NCBI GenBank assembly: GCA_036785325.1
Contig: JAXIVH010000130.1
Location: 374,530-438,529 of the forward strand
Length of the DNA stretch: 64,000 bases
From: Urophycis tenuis
Taxonomy: Eukaryota > Chordata > Actinopteri > Gadiformes > Phycidae
Direction: 5' to 3'
The notes under the pieces were generated by a model, which did not search any database, was not told the origin of the DNA, and saw nothing but the letters and a program-made list of their open reading frames with translations. Each line of letters opens with the position of its first letter. Within the stretch, counting starts at the first letter, position 1. Positions 1 through 11,683 of the stretch are shown piece after piece. The position numbers and the translations under genes are program-made.

Positions 1-2923
1 CCATCGCCAGCCTCTCCTTCTCCTGTGTCTCCTCACTTGGAGTCTGGAGTTGAGGCTTTACTGAGGACATGATGTCATGGAGGAGTTTTGAGCAGAGAGT
101 CCCCTGAGGAGATGATTCCTCTTTCTCTGGTGCCTTCCTCTCCATCGCCAGCACCTCCTTCTCCTGTGCCTTCCTCTCCATTTCCAATGCCAGCACCTCC
201 TCCAGTGCCTTCTTCTCCTTCTCCTGTGCCTCCTCACTTGGAGTCTGGAGATGAGGCTTCACTGAGGACATCATGTCATGGAATAGTATTGAGCCGAGAG
301 TCCCCAGAGATGATTCTTCCTCCTCTCCTTCCTCCCACTCCTTCTTTTCCATCGCCAGCACCTCCTTCTCCAGTGCCTTCCTCTCCTTATTTTCCATTGA
401 CAGCACCTCCTTCTCCAGTGCCTTCCTCTCGATTTCCATTGCCAGCACCTCGTTCTCCAGTGCCCTCCTCTCCATTTCCAATGCCAGCACCTCCTTCTCC
501 AGTGCCTTCTTCTCCTTCTCCTCTGCCTCCTCACTTGGAGTCTGGAGATGAGGCTTCACTGAGGACATGATGTCATGGAGGAGTCTTGAGCCGAGAGTCT
601 CCAGAGATGATTCCTCCTCCTCTCCTTCCTTCCTCTCCTTCTTTTCCATCACCGGCACCTCCTTCTCCAGTTCCTTCCTCTCCTTATTCTCCATCGCCAG
701 CACCTCCTTCTCCAGTGCCTTCCTTGTCTTCTGTGCCTCCTCGCTTGGAGTCTGGAGCTGAGACCCCACTGATGTGACGATATCATGGAGGAGTGTTGAG
801 CAGAGAGTCCCCTGAGGAGATGATTCCTCCTTCTCTGTTGCCTTCCTCTCCTTCTTTTCCATCGCCAGCCTCTCCTTCTCCTTTGCCTCCTCGCTTGGAG
901 TCTGGAGTTGAGGCTTTACTGAGGACATGATGTCATGGAGGAGTTTCGAGCAGAGAGTCCCCTGAGGAGATGATTCCTCCTTCTCTGGATCCTTCCTCTC
1001 CTTCTTTTCCATCACCAGCACCTCCTTCTCCTGTGCCTTCCTCTCCATTTCCAATGCCAGCACTTCCTTCTCCAGTGCCTTCTTCTCCTTCTCCTGTGCC
1101 TCCTCACTTGGAGTCTGGAGATGAGGCTTCACTGAGGACAAGATGTCATGGAGGAGTCTTGAGCCGAGAGTCCCCTGAGGAGATGATTGCTCCTCTCCTT
1201 CTTCCTTCCTCTCCTTCTTTTCTATCACCAGCACCTCCTTCTCCAGTGCCTTCCTTGTCTTCTGTGCCTCCTCGCTTGGAGTCTGGAGCTGAGACTCCAC
1301 TGAGGTGATGATGTCATGGAGGAGTTTTGAGCAGAGAGTCCCCTGAGGAGATGATTCCTCCTTCTCTGTTGCCTTCCTCTCCTTCTTTTCCATCGCCAGC
1401 ACCTCCTTCTCCTGTGTCTCCTCACTTGGAGTCTGGAGTTGAGGCTTTACTGAGGACATGATGTCATGGAGGAGTTTCGAGCAGAGAGTCCCCTGAGGAG
1501 ATGATTCCTCCTTCTCTGGTGCCTTCCTCTCCTTCTTTTCCATCGCCAGCACCTCCTTCTCCTGTGCCTTCCTCTCCATTTCCAATGCCAGCACTTCCTT
1601 CTCAAGTGCCTCCTTCTCCTTCTCCTGTGCCTCCTCACTTGGAGTCTGGAGATGAGGCTTCACTGAGGACAAGATGTCATGGAGGAGTCTTGAGCCGAGA
1701 GTCCCGTGAGGAGATGATTCCTCCCCTCCTTCTTCCTTCCTCTCATTCTTTTCTATCACCAGCACCTCCTTCTCCAGTGCCTTCCTCTCCTTGTGTTCCT
1801 CCTCACATGGAGTCTGGAGCTGAGACTCCACTGAGGTGATGATGTCATGGAGGAGTTTCGAGCAGAGAGTCCCCTGAGGAGATGATTCCTCCTTCTCCGG
1901 TGCCTTCCTCTCCTTATTTTCCATCGCCAGCACCTCCTTCTCCTTTGGCTTCCTCTCCTCCTTTTCCATCACCAGCACCTCCTTCATCTTCCTTTCCTTC
2001 TTCTGCTGTGCCTCCATTGCCAGTGCCTCCTTCACCAGTGCCTTCCTCTGTTTCTTCTCCTGTTTCTCGCTCATCAGGGCCTCCTTCTCCTCTGCCTTAT
2101 TTGCCTTATCCACTGCTTCCCTCTCCTTTTTTTCCATTACCAGCACCTCCTTGTCCTGTGCCTCCTCACTTGGAGTGTGGAGCTGAGACTTCACTGAGGA
2201 GATGATGTCATGGAGGAGTCTTGAGCAGAGAGTCCCCTGAGGAGATGATTCCTCCTCTCCTTCTTCCTTCCTCTCCTTCTCCTGTGCCTTTCTCTCCTTA
2301 TTTTCTATCGCCAGCACCTCCTTCTCCAGTCCCTTCCTCTCCTTCTGTGCCTTCTCACTTGGAGTCTGGAGCTGAGACTCCACTGAGGTGACGATGTCAT
2401 GGAGGAGTTTTGAGCAGAGAGTCCCCTGAGGAGATGATTCCTCCTTCTCTGGTGCCTTCCTCTCCTTTTCCATCATCAGCACCTCCTTCTCCAGTGCCTT
2501 CTTCTCCTTCTCCCGTGCCTCCTCACTTGGAGTCTGGAGATGAGGCTTCACTGAGGACATGATGTCATGGAGGAGTCTTGAGCCGAGCGTCCCCTGAGAA
2601 GATGATTCCTCCTTCTCCGGTGTCTTCCTCTCCTTCTTTTTCATCGGCAGCACCTCCTTCTCCCTTTCCTTCTTCTCCAGTGCCTTCCTCTCCTTCTTCT
2701 CCATTGCCAGCACCTCCTTCTCCTTTGCCTTCCTCGCCTTTTTCTCCCGTGCATCCTTGGCCAGCACCTCCTTTTCCAGTGCCTTCCTCTGCTTCTTCTC
2801 CTGTGCCTCGTTCATCAGGCCCTCCTTAGCCAGCACCGTCTTCTCCAGTTCTTTCTTCTCCTGGGCGGGCGATTGGCGGACGAGGGCTCTGAACACCGTG
2901 AGGGTGTCCCTCCACCACCCCAT
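1..2923 (-). CDS. Lys/Glu-rich modular repeat protein, copy A (3' end cut by window)
   Basis: Minus-strand frame opening at ATG 2921-2923 and staying open to the window edge, so at least 974 codons; the C-terminus lies outside. It begins MGWWRDTLTVFRALVRQ, then a charged K/E segment, then repeated modules of about 30 residues (SSPQGTLCSKLLHDI... ending LQTPSEEAQ) joined by KERKALEKEVLAMEKK-type linkers. The start was chosen because copies B and C start at the same ATG and the 5' sequence just upstream differs in frame between copies. Predicted character is highly helical and charged, with short amphipathic patches in each module. No signal peptide or membrane segment is visible. I do not recognise the family. 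An open frame is partly expected here, because the repeat units are multiples of three, so translation is likely but unproven. Confidence 0.55.
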   Translation of the reverse strand, partial: MGWWRDTLTVFRALVRQSPAQEKKELEKTVLAKEGLMNEAQEKKQRKALEKEVLAKDAREKKARKAKEKEVLAMEKKERKALEKKEREKEVLPMKKKERKTPEKEESSSQGTLGSRLLHDIMSSVKPHLQTPSEEAREKEKKALEKEVLMMEKERKAPEKEESSPQGTLCSKLLHDIVTSVESQLQTPSEKAQKERKGLEKEVLAIENKERKAQEKERKEEGEEESSPQGTLCSRLLHDIISSVKSQLHTPSEEAQDKEVLVMEKKEREAVDKANKAEEKEALMSEKQEKKQRKALVKEALAMEAQQKKERKMKEVLVMEKEERKPKEKEVLAMENKERKAPEKEESSPQGTLCSKLLHDIITSVESQLQTPCEEEHKERKALEKEVLVIEKNERKEEGGEESSPHGTLGSRLLHDILSSVKPHLQTPSEEAQEKEKEALEKEVLALEMERKAQEKEVLAMEKKERKAPEKEESSPQGTLCSKLLHDIMSSVKPQLQTPSEETQEKEVLAMEKKERKATEKEESSPQGTLCSKLLHDIITSVESQLQTPSEEAQKTRKALEKEVLVIEKKERKEEGEEQSSPQGTLGSRLLHDILSSVKPHLQTPSEEAQEKEKKALEKEVLALEMERKAQEKEVLVMEKKERKDPEKEESSPQGTLCSKLLHDIMSSVKPQLQTPSEEAKEKERLAMEKKERKATEKEESSPQGTLCSTLLHDIVTSVGSQLQTPSEEAQKTRKALEKEVLAMENKERKELEKEVPVMEKKERKEGEEEESSLETLGSRLLHDIMSSVKPHLQTPSEEAEEKEKKALEKEVLALEMERRALENEVLAMEIERKALEKEVLSMENKERKALEKEVLAMEKKEWEEGEEEESSLGTLGSILFHDMMSSVKPHLQTPSEEAQEKEKKALEEVLALEMERKAQEKEVLAMERKAPEKEESSPQGTLCSKLLHDIMSSVKPQLQTPSEETQEKERLAM

Positions 2924-3397
2924 TGCGCCGGTATTGTAGTCAGGCTGAGATAGCCAGAGACCGCTATACCAACTTAAATGAACAAACAAATGTACAATCT
3001 GCGATATCCACACACCGTATATCACTAATCGTACGTGCTTTGCTCAAGGCGGAACCAGACAGCGATGAAAACCACTGAAAGTCCTGCGTCACGCGCGGAA
3101 TTGATCTGACCTTATTGACTTGACGACCCACTCTCGGTGACGGTCTCCAACATAAACTGGGACTGAAATATGTTGCAACTTGAAGACTTGACGATCGATT
3201 ACAAAGATTGAAAATAAAATAAAAACATCTTAACCTCACGTAAATCCTAAGTTTTAAGAGATAATGTCCGTGGATATTGCAACGCAATGCATGGTGGGAG
3301 AAATACAAGGGACCAATCACGTCCCTTTATTTAATACGCGCGATGGCGAAATTTTACGGAAAGCCATTGGGAACAAAACCGTCTAGGAAAATACGGC

Positions 3398-3403
3398 TTT
3401 ATA
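3398..3403 (-). promoter_or_regulatory. TATA-box candidate upstream of repeat gene copy A
   Basis: TATAAA read on the minus strand, about 475 bp upstream of the ATG at 2923. Inverted and direct CCAAT-like motifs occur nearby (around 3313, 3364 and 3545). The same box and surroundings recur in copies B and C, but that follows from duplication and is not independent conservation. No transcript start can be assigned from sequence alone. Confidence 0.3.
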
Positions 3404-4489
3404 AGGCTCAAATTAGTCGTTGAATGGGACACACACTTTTAGGGAATTTAGCAACGCGAGTTCCATTTTTGCGAAACCAATATTAATATTCGCACCAAAG
3501 TCCATTTTTATGACGGACTTCAGCCTTCGAGTAGCATCAGCTTAACCAATCACGTTGGGGTTTGTTTGTCATCGTCACCATGGATACACGTCGTGGGACA
3601 CAGCGGCGGTAACATCCTGATCGTGCTTCTCAACTCTTCAGTGCACTTACTGCATCCAAAGTGGTAAACTACGTTCACAAACCTATAATCATCGCTATCT
3701 GTTACAGATGTGTTGATCATTCACATCGATAGCAGTCGGCGCTGCAAGCGAATGCAAGCAGTTTCGTTCTGGATACCAACTTTGATGCAATTTCCCTCAG
3801 GGATCTTTAAGGTATTTCTGTCTGTCTGTCTGTCTGTCTGTCTACGACAGATAGCCTCTCTTAGTTATTGCGCAGGGGAATCCATGAAACATGGATTTAT
3901 GATGATGATGAGAATGCACAGCATCACAGCCCCCCTCATCCGCAAACAGCAAATCCGCTTCTCCAGTTTACAGGAGGATTGAAAAGCAAAACTTTTTTAA
4001 AAACACTCTAAATACACAGGATACACAGCAAACAGAAATATATCTGACCTTAAGGAAGATGTCAGAGGGCTCCAGAAGAAACGGCCACTGCTAATCCAAG
4101 CTTCACGGAGGTAGCATCTCTTCAATCCAAAGAGATCGCAGCGTCATCTCCCCGTGACACGGTTCTGTTGGACCCCGCTGCTGGTCCACGATCGTCCTCC
4201 TGCTCGACACCTGAGGAGCCATCCTGGTTCTGAGGGTTGCTTCTCCGCCTGCTTCTGAACCCCTCAAACCGCTATGTTAGCTCCGCTCCACCCGGAACCC
4301 GAGAACGGTCCCTCTGCAGCCACCGTCCAAGGGATCTTCCTCACCCGGGACCGAACCAACGGAACCCTCATCCCCGGTTGAAGTCATCCTTTTCCCGGCG
4401 CCAGATTCTGAGGGACGCTGTCCTACGTCGCACAGGTTCCCGTCCCCACACACGGAGGCACCGGCGTGATTGACAGCTAACCTGTCACG

Positions 4490-4509
4490 CCCCCCCCCCC
4501 CCCCCCCCC
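4490..4509. repeat. C homopolymer
   Basis: Twenty consecutive C residues. The corresponding runs in copies B (about 21377) and C (about 33404) are much shorter, so this tract has changed length since duplication or is an assembly artefact. Confidence 0.8.
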
Positions 4510-4573
4510 GACCCTTCTTTTTCTCCGCCCCGCCTACTCCGGCAGCAGCCCCGCCCCCTGGCGACCAACCCAG

Positions 4574-4650
4574 GTAAGATAAAATAAGATATTCCTTTAT
4601 TAATCCCCCTTAGGAGAAATTCACGTGGACCAGCAGTACAGTGGGATAAA
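4574..4650 (-). repeat. LINE 3' tail, copy A
   Basis: Reverse complement of the LINE 3' end seen in plus orientation at about 49855-49925 (TTTCTCCTAAGGGGGATTAA then ATAAAGGAATATCTTATC). It is therefore a 5'-truncated LINE or LINE-tailed SINE in minus orientation. The A/T-rich sequence up to about 5000 probably continues it. Confidence 0.6.
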
Positions 4651-5937
4651 TGAGTGCAATAAAAAAACAGAGTATAAACAATAAATAGATTTACCGAAAT
4701 TGAGATACAATTATGTGAGAGCTATTAGAATAAGATCAAATAAAACATACTATATACATACATAGTAATCATCCTGTTTAAGGTGAACTGGGCAATTGGT
4801 AGATGAGTCTGACTGAAGTGTAAATATAAATATAAATGTGCAGATGTAAATTGTGCAAAGTAAATGTGCAAATGGATTTCACAGGTAATGTAAGCAGACA
4901 TAAATAACGAGGGTTTAGACAACAGACAGTCCTGAGGTGTGGGGGTACTGGTAGTACTGGGGTACTGCCACCCCAGCTCATCACCCCTTGCCATACTCCC
5001 CTGTGGTACACGGTCTCCTACTGGCTGTTATAAACCTACTTCCACTGCTGTGAACAACTGGTTTACAACTCCTGTTGTTATTCCACATTGCACATCATTG
5101 CACAGCCACAGGTGTGGACAAACTATTGATGATAGTGTCCTAGTTAATCCAGCCAGGTCAGCTTACACCAAACCTCACATCAGCAGTCTAACCTTTGGGC
5201 TATTAGTAACCAACCATCTTAATCACTCAACAAGTATTGGAAACCAAAATAATTATTTTGAAAGCAGAAATACTCTTTGAAGAAATACTTTCTCTCTTTT
5301 TTTTTGCAATAAAGTATTTTAGTTCTGGTTTCTTACTGTATTAAGAGCAATGAAATGTTTTATCTTCTTCTGACAAAAGTACTTATTGTAAGTCACTTTG
5401 GATAAAAGTGTCTGCTAAATGCCATGTAAATGTAAAAGTATTATATTATATAATCGAGATCTAAATGGTATATGTGACACCCACACATGTATGGTCACAA
5501 TTGTTGTTTGAATTATTGTTTATTTTTCGATGTAAATGGCTTGATTTAAGTGTGTTTTCTTTATGGGTTTTAGTAAGGTGCATTTCCCCAACTCAACCCC
5601 CAGAGGGAGTATTACCAAAAGTGAGCCCTAGTGATGGTAAGCTACGCCAGGCCTTCGTTCCTCAGACAGAGGACTGACTGCCTGCTGAACGAATACAACT
5701 GACGACTCTTGTTTGTACTTTTCCTGTACAAAACAGGTAACTCATTCTGAGGCCTGTAACATATACAGTACATTCCAATAAAAAATAAAAAAAAAATCAA
5801 GGAAAGGAGAAGGGATTTGCATGTTGACTCAGGTAAGCAGTGTCAAAGCCTCTTCCAACCAATCGCTGCGGTACATCGCCTTATGCCATTATAAGTTAAC
5901 TCAGCCGTCACCCTTGTGACTCCATGTCTCAATGCAT
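4651..5937. other. Copy A flank, no gene
   Basis: No coding signal. It contains the dispersed teleost repeat motif GTAAGTCACTTTGGATAAAA at about 5390, which recurs in either orientation near 12640, 13080, 22260, 24845, 25300, 34297 and 45080. Copy B lacks about 78 bp present here and in copy C (about 5597-5674). Confidence 0.5.
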
Positions 5938-6715
5938 GTGGGCGGCAGTAGCTCAGTGGATAGAGCGGGTGGACAGAGCGGGTCTGGACAGAGCAGGTCG
6001 TCCACTAACCGTAGGGTCGGGCGGTTGGATCCCCACGATCCCTTGAGCAAGACACTGAACCCCAACTTGCTCCCCAGGCGCTGAGCATATATAGCAACCC
6101 ACTGCTCCTATGTACCATAGGATGGGTCAAATGAACACAGCAGCCCCACTGCTCCTATGTACCATAGGATGGATCAAATGATTACAGCAGCCCCACTGCT
6201 CCTATGTACCATAGGATGGGTCAAATGAACACAGCAGCCCCACTGCTCCTATGTACCATAGGATGGGTCAAATGATTACAGCAGCCCCACTGCTCCTATG
6301 TACCATAGGATGGGTCAAATGAACACAGCAGCCCCACTGCTCCTATGTACCATAGGATGGGTCAAATGAACACAGCAGCCCCACTGCTCCTATGTACCAT
6401 AGGATGGGTCAAATGATTACAGCAGCCCCACTGCTCCTATGTACCATAGGGTGGGTTAAATGATTACAGCAGCCCACTGCTCCTATGTACCATAGGATGG
6501 GTCAAATGAACACAGCAGCCCCACTGCTCCTATGTACCATAGGATGGGTCAAATGAACACAGCAGCCCCACTGCTCCTATGTACCATAGGATGGGTCAAA
6601 TGAACACAGCAGCCCCACTGCTCCTATGTACCATAGGATGGGTCAAATGAACACAGCAGCACACTGCTCCTATGTACCATAGGATGGGTCAAATGCAGAA
6701 AACATTTCCTCTTAA
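5938..6715 (+). repeat. tRNA-derived SINE with internal 47-bp minisatellite, copy A
   Basis: The head has a pol III A-box-like TAGCTCAGTGG (about 5949) and a B-box-like GGTTGGATCCC, followed by the typical fish SINE body (GAGCAAGACACTGAACCCC). From about 6095 a unit of about 47 bp containing CTCCTATGTACCATAGGATG repeats about 13 times and ends in the SINE-like terminus GGGTCAAATGCAGAAAAC. Several units have ATGATTACAGC in place of ATGAACACAGC. The array therefore seems to have grown out of the SINE 3' region. It is not a functional tRNA gene. Confidence 0.75.
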
Positions 6716-6764
6716 AAAATGTGTTTGTCGGACAATGGTATATTCAGATTTGTGTCAACATAAT

Positions 6765-6980
6765 TGTAGATCATTCCGTAAATGATTCTTTGCATTGTTT
6801 GTTTAACACTGGCCACCGTACCTGTGTGACATTGGCCAATCGGAATGCTTATCTACCCGGTGCCTTCCTGTTATGTACCCGGCGCGACCTGGGTGTTTTG
6901 GCGGTTGAAGTAAACGACAGTAACGGTAAACCTTGTGTCGGGTTTTCTTTGATTCATACGCTGAGAGTAAACTTTCTACA
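6765..6980 (+). repeat. 5' LTR of copy A Gypsy element
   Basis: 216 bp, TG...CA ends, identical to 11953-12168 except for C versus G in the GGCGCGA(C/G)CTGGG stretch. Confidence 0.93.
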
Positions 6981-6998
6981 TGGTGTCAGAAGTGGGAT
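6981..6998 (+). promoter_or_regulatory. Primer-binding site, tRNA-Leu type
   Basis: TGGTGTCAGAAGTGGGAT directly follows the 5' LTR. It is complementary over 18 nt to the 3' end of vertebrate tRNA-Leu(CAG) including CCA, as I recall that tRNA. Confidence 0.85.
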
Positions 6999-7125
6999 GA
7001 ACCTTCTCGCCTGCGAGTTTATTTTCTTTACCGTGTACGGGTAGTAGTGTTTGTTTGTTACGTTACGTTTTGTTTCAGTTAGCCACCACAACAAGAACGT
7101 CAACGGGGTTTTTTTTCTCCCCGTG

Positions 7126-10100
7126 ATGGCGGATGGTTTTCGCAGACCCGACCCCCTCGTCTTCAACGAAAACATCGCCGAGAATTGGCGAGTTTTTGAA
7201 AGGGAATATGACATCTTCATTGCCGCGGCACACTACGACAAGCCAGCCAAGACCCAGGCTTACATTCTCCTCAACATCGCCGGACCAGAGGCCATCGAGC
7301 GGGAGCGTTCATTCGTCTATGCCCCAGAGGTACGCGTTCCTCACGGTGAAGGACAGTTCAGGATTGTCACTCCCACCGAGTCCAAAGAGGATCCCGTGTG
7401 CCTAAAAAGAAAGTTCGCCGAAATCTGAAACCCTCAAAACAACAGGACACTGGACAGACACAAGTTACACACAAGAAACCAGAAGCAAGGTGAGACAATC
7501 GAATCATTTATTAGCGATCTGAGGATCAAGGCCAAGTGTTGTCGTTTCGGAGATATAACTGATGAGCTAATCTGTGACCGCATCGTCTGCGGCGTCACCA
7601 GTGACACTCTGAGGAAAGCCTTGTTGAGGGATAGCGAGCTCGCTCTGGCCAAAGCCATTTCAATCGCCCGAATTCACGAGATGACAGAAGAAAGCAATAA
7701 AACATTAGCAACAGCAGCTACCAGCGTTGACTCGGTCAGGCAGTTTAGCCAAAGCAGCTCAGCCAAACCCAAGCCACTATACGCTCCACAAACCGCAAAT
7801 TGCTCGAACTGTGGAGGTAGCCATGCAGCTAGGCGGGAAAATTGCCCTGCATTCGGAAGGCAGTGCCACAGCTGCAGGAAGCTTAATCACTACAAACAGT
7901 GTTGTAAGTCTAAACCGCGCAGCCAGCTCGGTAGAGCCACAAGACGATCGGTGAACGAAATCGAAGTGGATGAATCGACATGCGATGACGGGACATTTTA
8001 TGTGGATGGCGTTGAGGTAGACAACCAGCTGGATTGTGTTAACTCTGAAACAGCTGAGAAAGATGAGGGATTTGTCACTCTGAACATAAACAACAAACGC
8101 CTTGAAATGAAAGTTGACACGGGAGCGAGATGCAACGTGATGTCACTGAAGACTTACAGAAAAGTGACAAATGGAGAACACCTAATTAAGCAAGGGAAAG
8201 CTGTCAGCCTCGTCGCTTATGGAGGCACCAGGATCGAGACCAGCGGCACAGTCACACTGCCATGTCGCCTACAGGAGCAGTACCACCTCTTGCCTTTCTT
8301 TGTGGTGGACAGGGAGGTGCAACCACTGCTAGGTTTTAGGGCATGCAAGAACATGGGCATAGTCAAAACGAGCCCTGATGTTCACCAGGTCAGCGTAGAA
8401 AGCGACACAGATTTCAGCTCCCAGGTATTAGCTCAGTACAAGGACCTGTTCAGCGACGAGCTGGGAGAACTTCCTGTCGTGTACTCCATGAAGCTGGATC
8501 CCAATGTGCAGCCTGTGGTCCACCCTGCCCACCGCGTCCCTGTTGCAATGCGAGAGAGAGTCAGGGATGAGCTTGAGCGCATGCAGCGCATCGGCGTCAT
8601 AACACCAGTCACAGAGCCAACAGACTGGGTCTCATCCATGGTAGCCGCACACAAGAAGGACAAGAATGAAATCAGGCTGTGCATCAATCCAAAAGACCTC
8701 AATACAGCGTTGAAGAGGCCCCACCACCCAATGCGCAGCGTAGAGGAGGTAGCAGCACAGATGTCGGGAGCAACGGTGTTTTCTGTCTTGGATGCCAAGA
8801 ATTCTTTCTGGCAGATACGCCTTGACAAGAAATCCTCAATGCTCACCACGTTCAGCACCTCGTTTGGGCGTTTCAGATTCCTGCGCATGCCTTTCGGCAT
8901 CAACTCGGCAAGTGAAGTGTTTCAGCGCTCAATGGAACAGCTGTTCACGGGCTTCCCATGTTCGGTCATCGTCGACGACATCATCATTGGAGGACGCACT
9001 GTTGCTGAGCACGATGCCAACCTACACAAAGTGCTCGCACGTACAAGAGAGGTCAACCTCCGGCTAAACCCTGCTAAGTGCAAGTTCCGGCTAGACCAGG
9101 TGTCCTATGTGGGACACATCTTCACCCGTGATGGCCTCAAAGCAGACCCAGCGAAAACAGCCGCTATCAACGCCATGCCAGTTCCCACGGACGTCACATC
9201 CCTGCAGCGTTTCCTCGGCATGGTCAACTACCTTGGAAAGTACATTCAGAACCTCAGTGAGATCGCAGCACCCCTGAGACAGCTCACACACAAAGAGACG
9301 GCATGGTGTTGGTTCCAGCAGCACCAGGAGGCTTTTGACCGCCTGAAAGCCTGCCTGTCCAGCCCTCCAGTCCTGGCATACTACAACGTTGAGGAGCCAG
9401 TCACACTCACCTGTGACGCATCGTCCCATGGTCTAGGTGCAGCATGTTTACAAAACGGCAGACCAATAGCCTTCGCCTCACGTGCCCTCACAGACACCGA
9501 AACACGGTATGCCCAAATCGAAAAGGAGTTACTGGCCGTCGTTTTTGCCTGCACTAGGTTCAGAGAGTATGTTTACGGAAAGCCCATCATCGTGGAAACA
9601 GACCACCAGCCCTTGGTCACCATCATAAAGAAGCCCATCCACGTCGCCCCTGCCCGTCTCCAGAGGATGCTACTACACCTGCAGAGCTACAACATCAGCC
9701 TGGTCTACAAAAAGGGTAAGCACATGTATCTTGCAGACACTCTCTCCAGAGCTCCATGCACAAAGACCCCACAGAGCCGGTCTGAGGCCACAGAGTTTGA
9801 GGTCATGACTGTGGAGTGCATCTCCACGGCCCGTCTGGAGAAGCTGAAAAGGCACACAGCACAGGATGATGTGTTACAAGCCCTCAGCTCAGTCATCCAC
9901 AGAGGGTGGCCATCCAGAGAGAGGCAGCTCCAGGCCGCCATCGCGCCGTTCTTTCCCTACAGAGACGAGCTCAGCGGGGAGGACGGCGTCATCATGAAAG
10001 GCCACAAAGCAGTCATTCCCCGTTCCCTGCACAGAGAGTACATCAACATCGTTCACAAAGGTCACCCGGGTATCGACGCGACCAAGCGCAGAGCCAGGAG

Positions 10101-11112
10101 TGTCATCTTCTGGCCGGACATGTAAAAGGACATCGCGGAGGAGTTGCTCTCATGCACGGTATGCAACAGCACCACACCACATCAGCAAAAGGAACCACTC
10201 AAGCTCCACCCCGTCCCGGACCTCCCATGGTCTACAGTAGCGGCCGACATTTTCGATTGGCACGGGAAACACTACCAAGTCCTCGTTGATTCCTACTTAG
10301 GCTGGTTTGAGGTGGACCTTCTCCGCGACATGACATCGACAGCAGTCATCTCGAAGTTCAAGAGACATTTCTCTGTGCATGGTGTGCCACACACACTTAT
10401 CACTGATAATGGTCGACAATACACAAGCCAGCAGTTCCAGGAGTTTGCCAAACAATGGGACTTTACTCACTCCACAAGCAGCCCTGAGTTCCCACAATCG
10501 AACGGGCTTGCCGAGAGGGCTGTACGCAGTGCCAAGCAGCTCATGGAGAAGTCTCACAGAGATGGGACTGATGTTTTCCTCAACCTGCTGAACCTGAGAA
10601 ACGTCCCCCGTGACACGACACTGGGATCCCCTGCTGAACGCCTCATGTCCAGACAGACTTGCGCTGACATTCCTGTGAGCAGCAAACTGTTGCAGCCTTC
10701 CGCAAGACACAGCAGGCACATCCACGACAAACTCCTTCACAAGAGACTGACAGTGAAACGTCACTACGACAAGTCAAGCCGCCCACTACAGCCTCTCCAG
10801 GAGGGGCAAGTTGTCCGCATGCAGACAGAAAGGGGTTACGACAAACTTGGCACTCTGACGGAGGTGCGCAAGGAGCCACAGTCCTACGTCATCCAGGCCA
10901 ACGGCAAGACCTACAGGAGAAACCGTCGCCACATCCTCCCTGTGGCAGAGCCCCCACCGCCTCCGTTTCAGCCCCACGACCCAGAGTGGCAGGATGCCAG
11001 CTCTCCTCCAGCTGGAGGTCCCCATCCAGCACGGCAGACCATACACTACGCGTTCAGGTCGCACTTGCAAGCCCAATCCAAAATACATGTGAAGAGACTT
11101 ACCCGTTGTTGA
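7126..11112 (+). pseudogene. Gypsy gag-pol, interrupted by two stop codons
   Basis: One frame from ATG 7126 to TGA 11110-11112, broken by TGA at 7426-7428 in gag and TAA at 10123-10125 just inside the integrase zinc-binding region. Visible in order: a retrotransposon gag segment (to about 7700); paired zinc knuckles (CSNCGGSH and CHSCRKLNH, about 7800-7910); aspartic protease DTGA (about 8119); reverse transcriptase with VDDIIIGG (about 8971); RNase H with TCDASSHGLG (about 9412); and integrase D,D35E residues (VLVDSYLGW, ITDNGRQY, LAERAV). Gag and pol share the frame, so no frameshift is needed. Both stops look like single-base changes. The following base run is an A tract (about 11112-11137). 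Confidence 0.88.
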
Positions 11113-11161
11113 AAAAAAAAAAAAAAAAAAAAAAAAAGTCATGTTCATTATTTCAGTCTTT

Positions 11162-11683
11162 GGCTGCATCCGAATACGCACACTTGACTACTATATAGTA
11201 TGCATTTTGTAGTACGTGAAAAATATAGTACGTCCGAATGCTTAGTACGCATTGCGTAGTACGGAAATGGTTACCGAATGCGTACTACCGCCACAGTGTA
11301 CAACGGTAGGACACTACGCTATCCCACAATGCAGCAGAGTCAGGTAACAGAAGAAGAAGAACGCCGCGGAGAAAATTAAAATAAATAAAAGCAGCGATAT
11401 CAAGAGCCATTCGCGCAGAAAGAGACATTTTAATTCACCTGTAACGACGACAAGACAGAAAACTATGAGGTTAATTATCGGAGGTGACTTTTTTAATTTT
11501 GCCGGCATCTGATCTGCCGCGCACAGAGGGGAAATACGTTATCTCCAAACATCCGGTAGCGTTTTCGGTGGTGTTCGGAAGCGTTCGGAGGCGTTCTACG
11601 TACGGCTGTAGCACGTACTACATTAACGGTCAAGTAGTAGACACTGAACAGAAATAGTATATACTGAGTATTCGGATGCAGCC
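11162..11683. mobile_element. Short inverted-repeat transposon (MITE) nested in Gypsy 3' region
   Basis: Perfect 16-bp terminal inverted repeats GGCTGCATCCGAATAC, with TTT on both sides as a 3-bp target duplication. The element sits in the first of two tandem repeats, and the second (around 11770) shows the empty site CAGTCTTTGTGTATTG. A 3-bp duplication suggests PIF/Harbinger-like insertion, but no transposase is present. The final 65 bp recur at about 55862-55926. Confidence 0.75.

Larger units (their letters stand above)
2924..4573. other. 5' flank of copy A, no gene
   Basis: Upstream flank of the repeat gene, repeated at 19823-21447 and 31856-33475. It holds the promoter candidate, a short GTCT microsatellite (about 3817-3843) and a C homopolymer (4490-4509). 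A 78-codon open frame at 4237-4473 recurs in all copies but starts at TTG and shows no family signature, so I do not call it a gene. Confidence 0.6.

Noticed and set aside
88..2829. Pro/Ser-rich open frames on the plus strand (also within 15367-19677 and 28027-31761)
   Set aside because: They are the antisense shadow of the Lys/Glu-rich frame: each is broken by stops at every module while the minus frame is continuous, and no start context or signal supports them.
4237..4473. 78-codon frame repeated in all three duplicons (also 21125-21361, 33151-33387)
   Set aside because: It starts at TTG, has no domain, and its presence in all copies is explained by duplication.
5938..6060. tRNA gene
   Set aside because: A- and B-box-like sequences are present, but the cloverleaf is disrupted by repeats such as GGACAGAGCGGGT. 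The body continues as a SINE.
6095..6690. CRISPR-like array
   Set aside because: Units of about 47 bp are contiguous with no unique spacers. It is a minisatellite in a eukaryotic genome.
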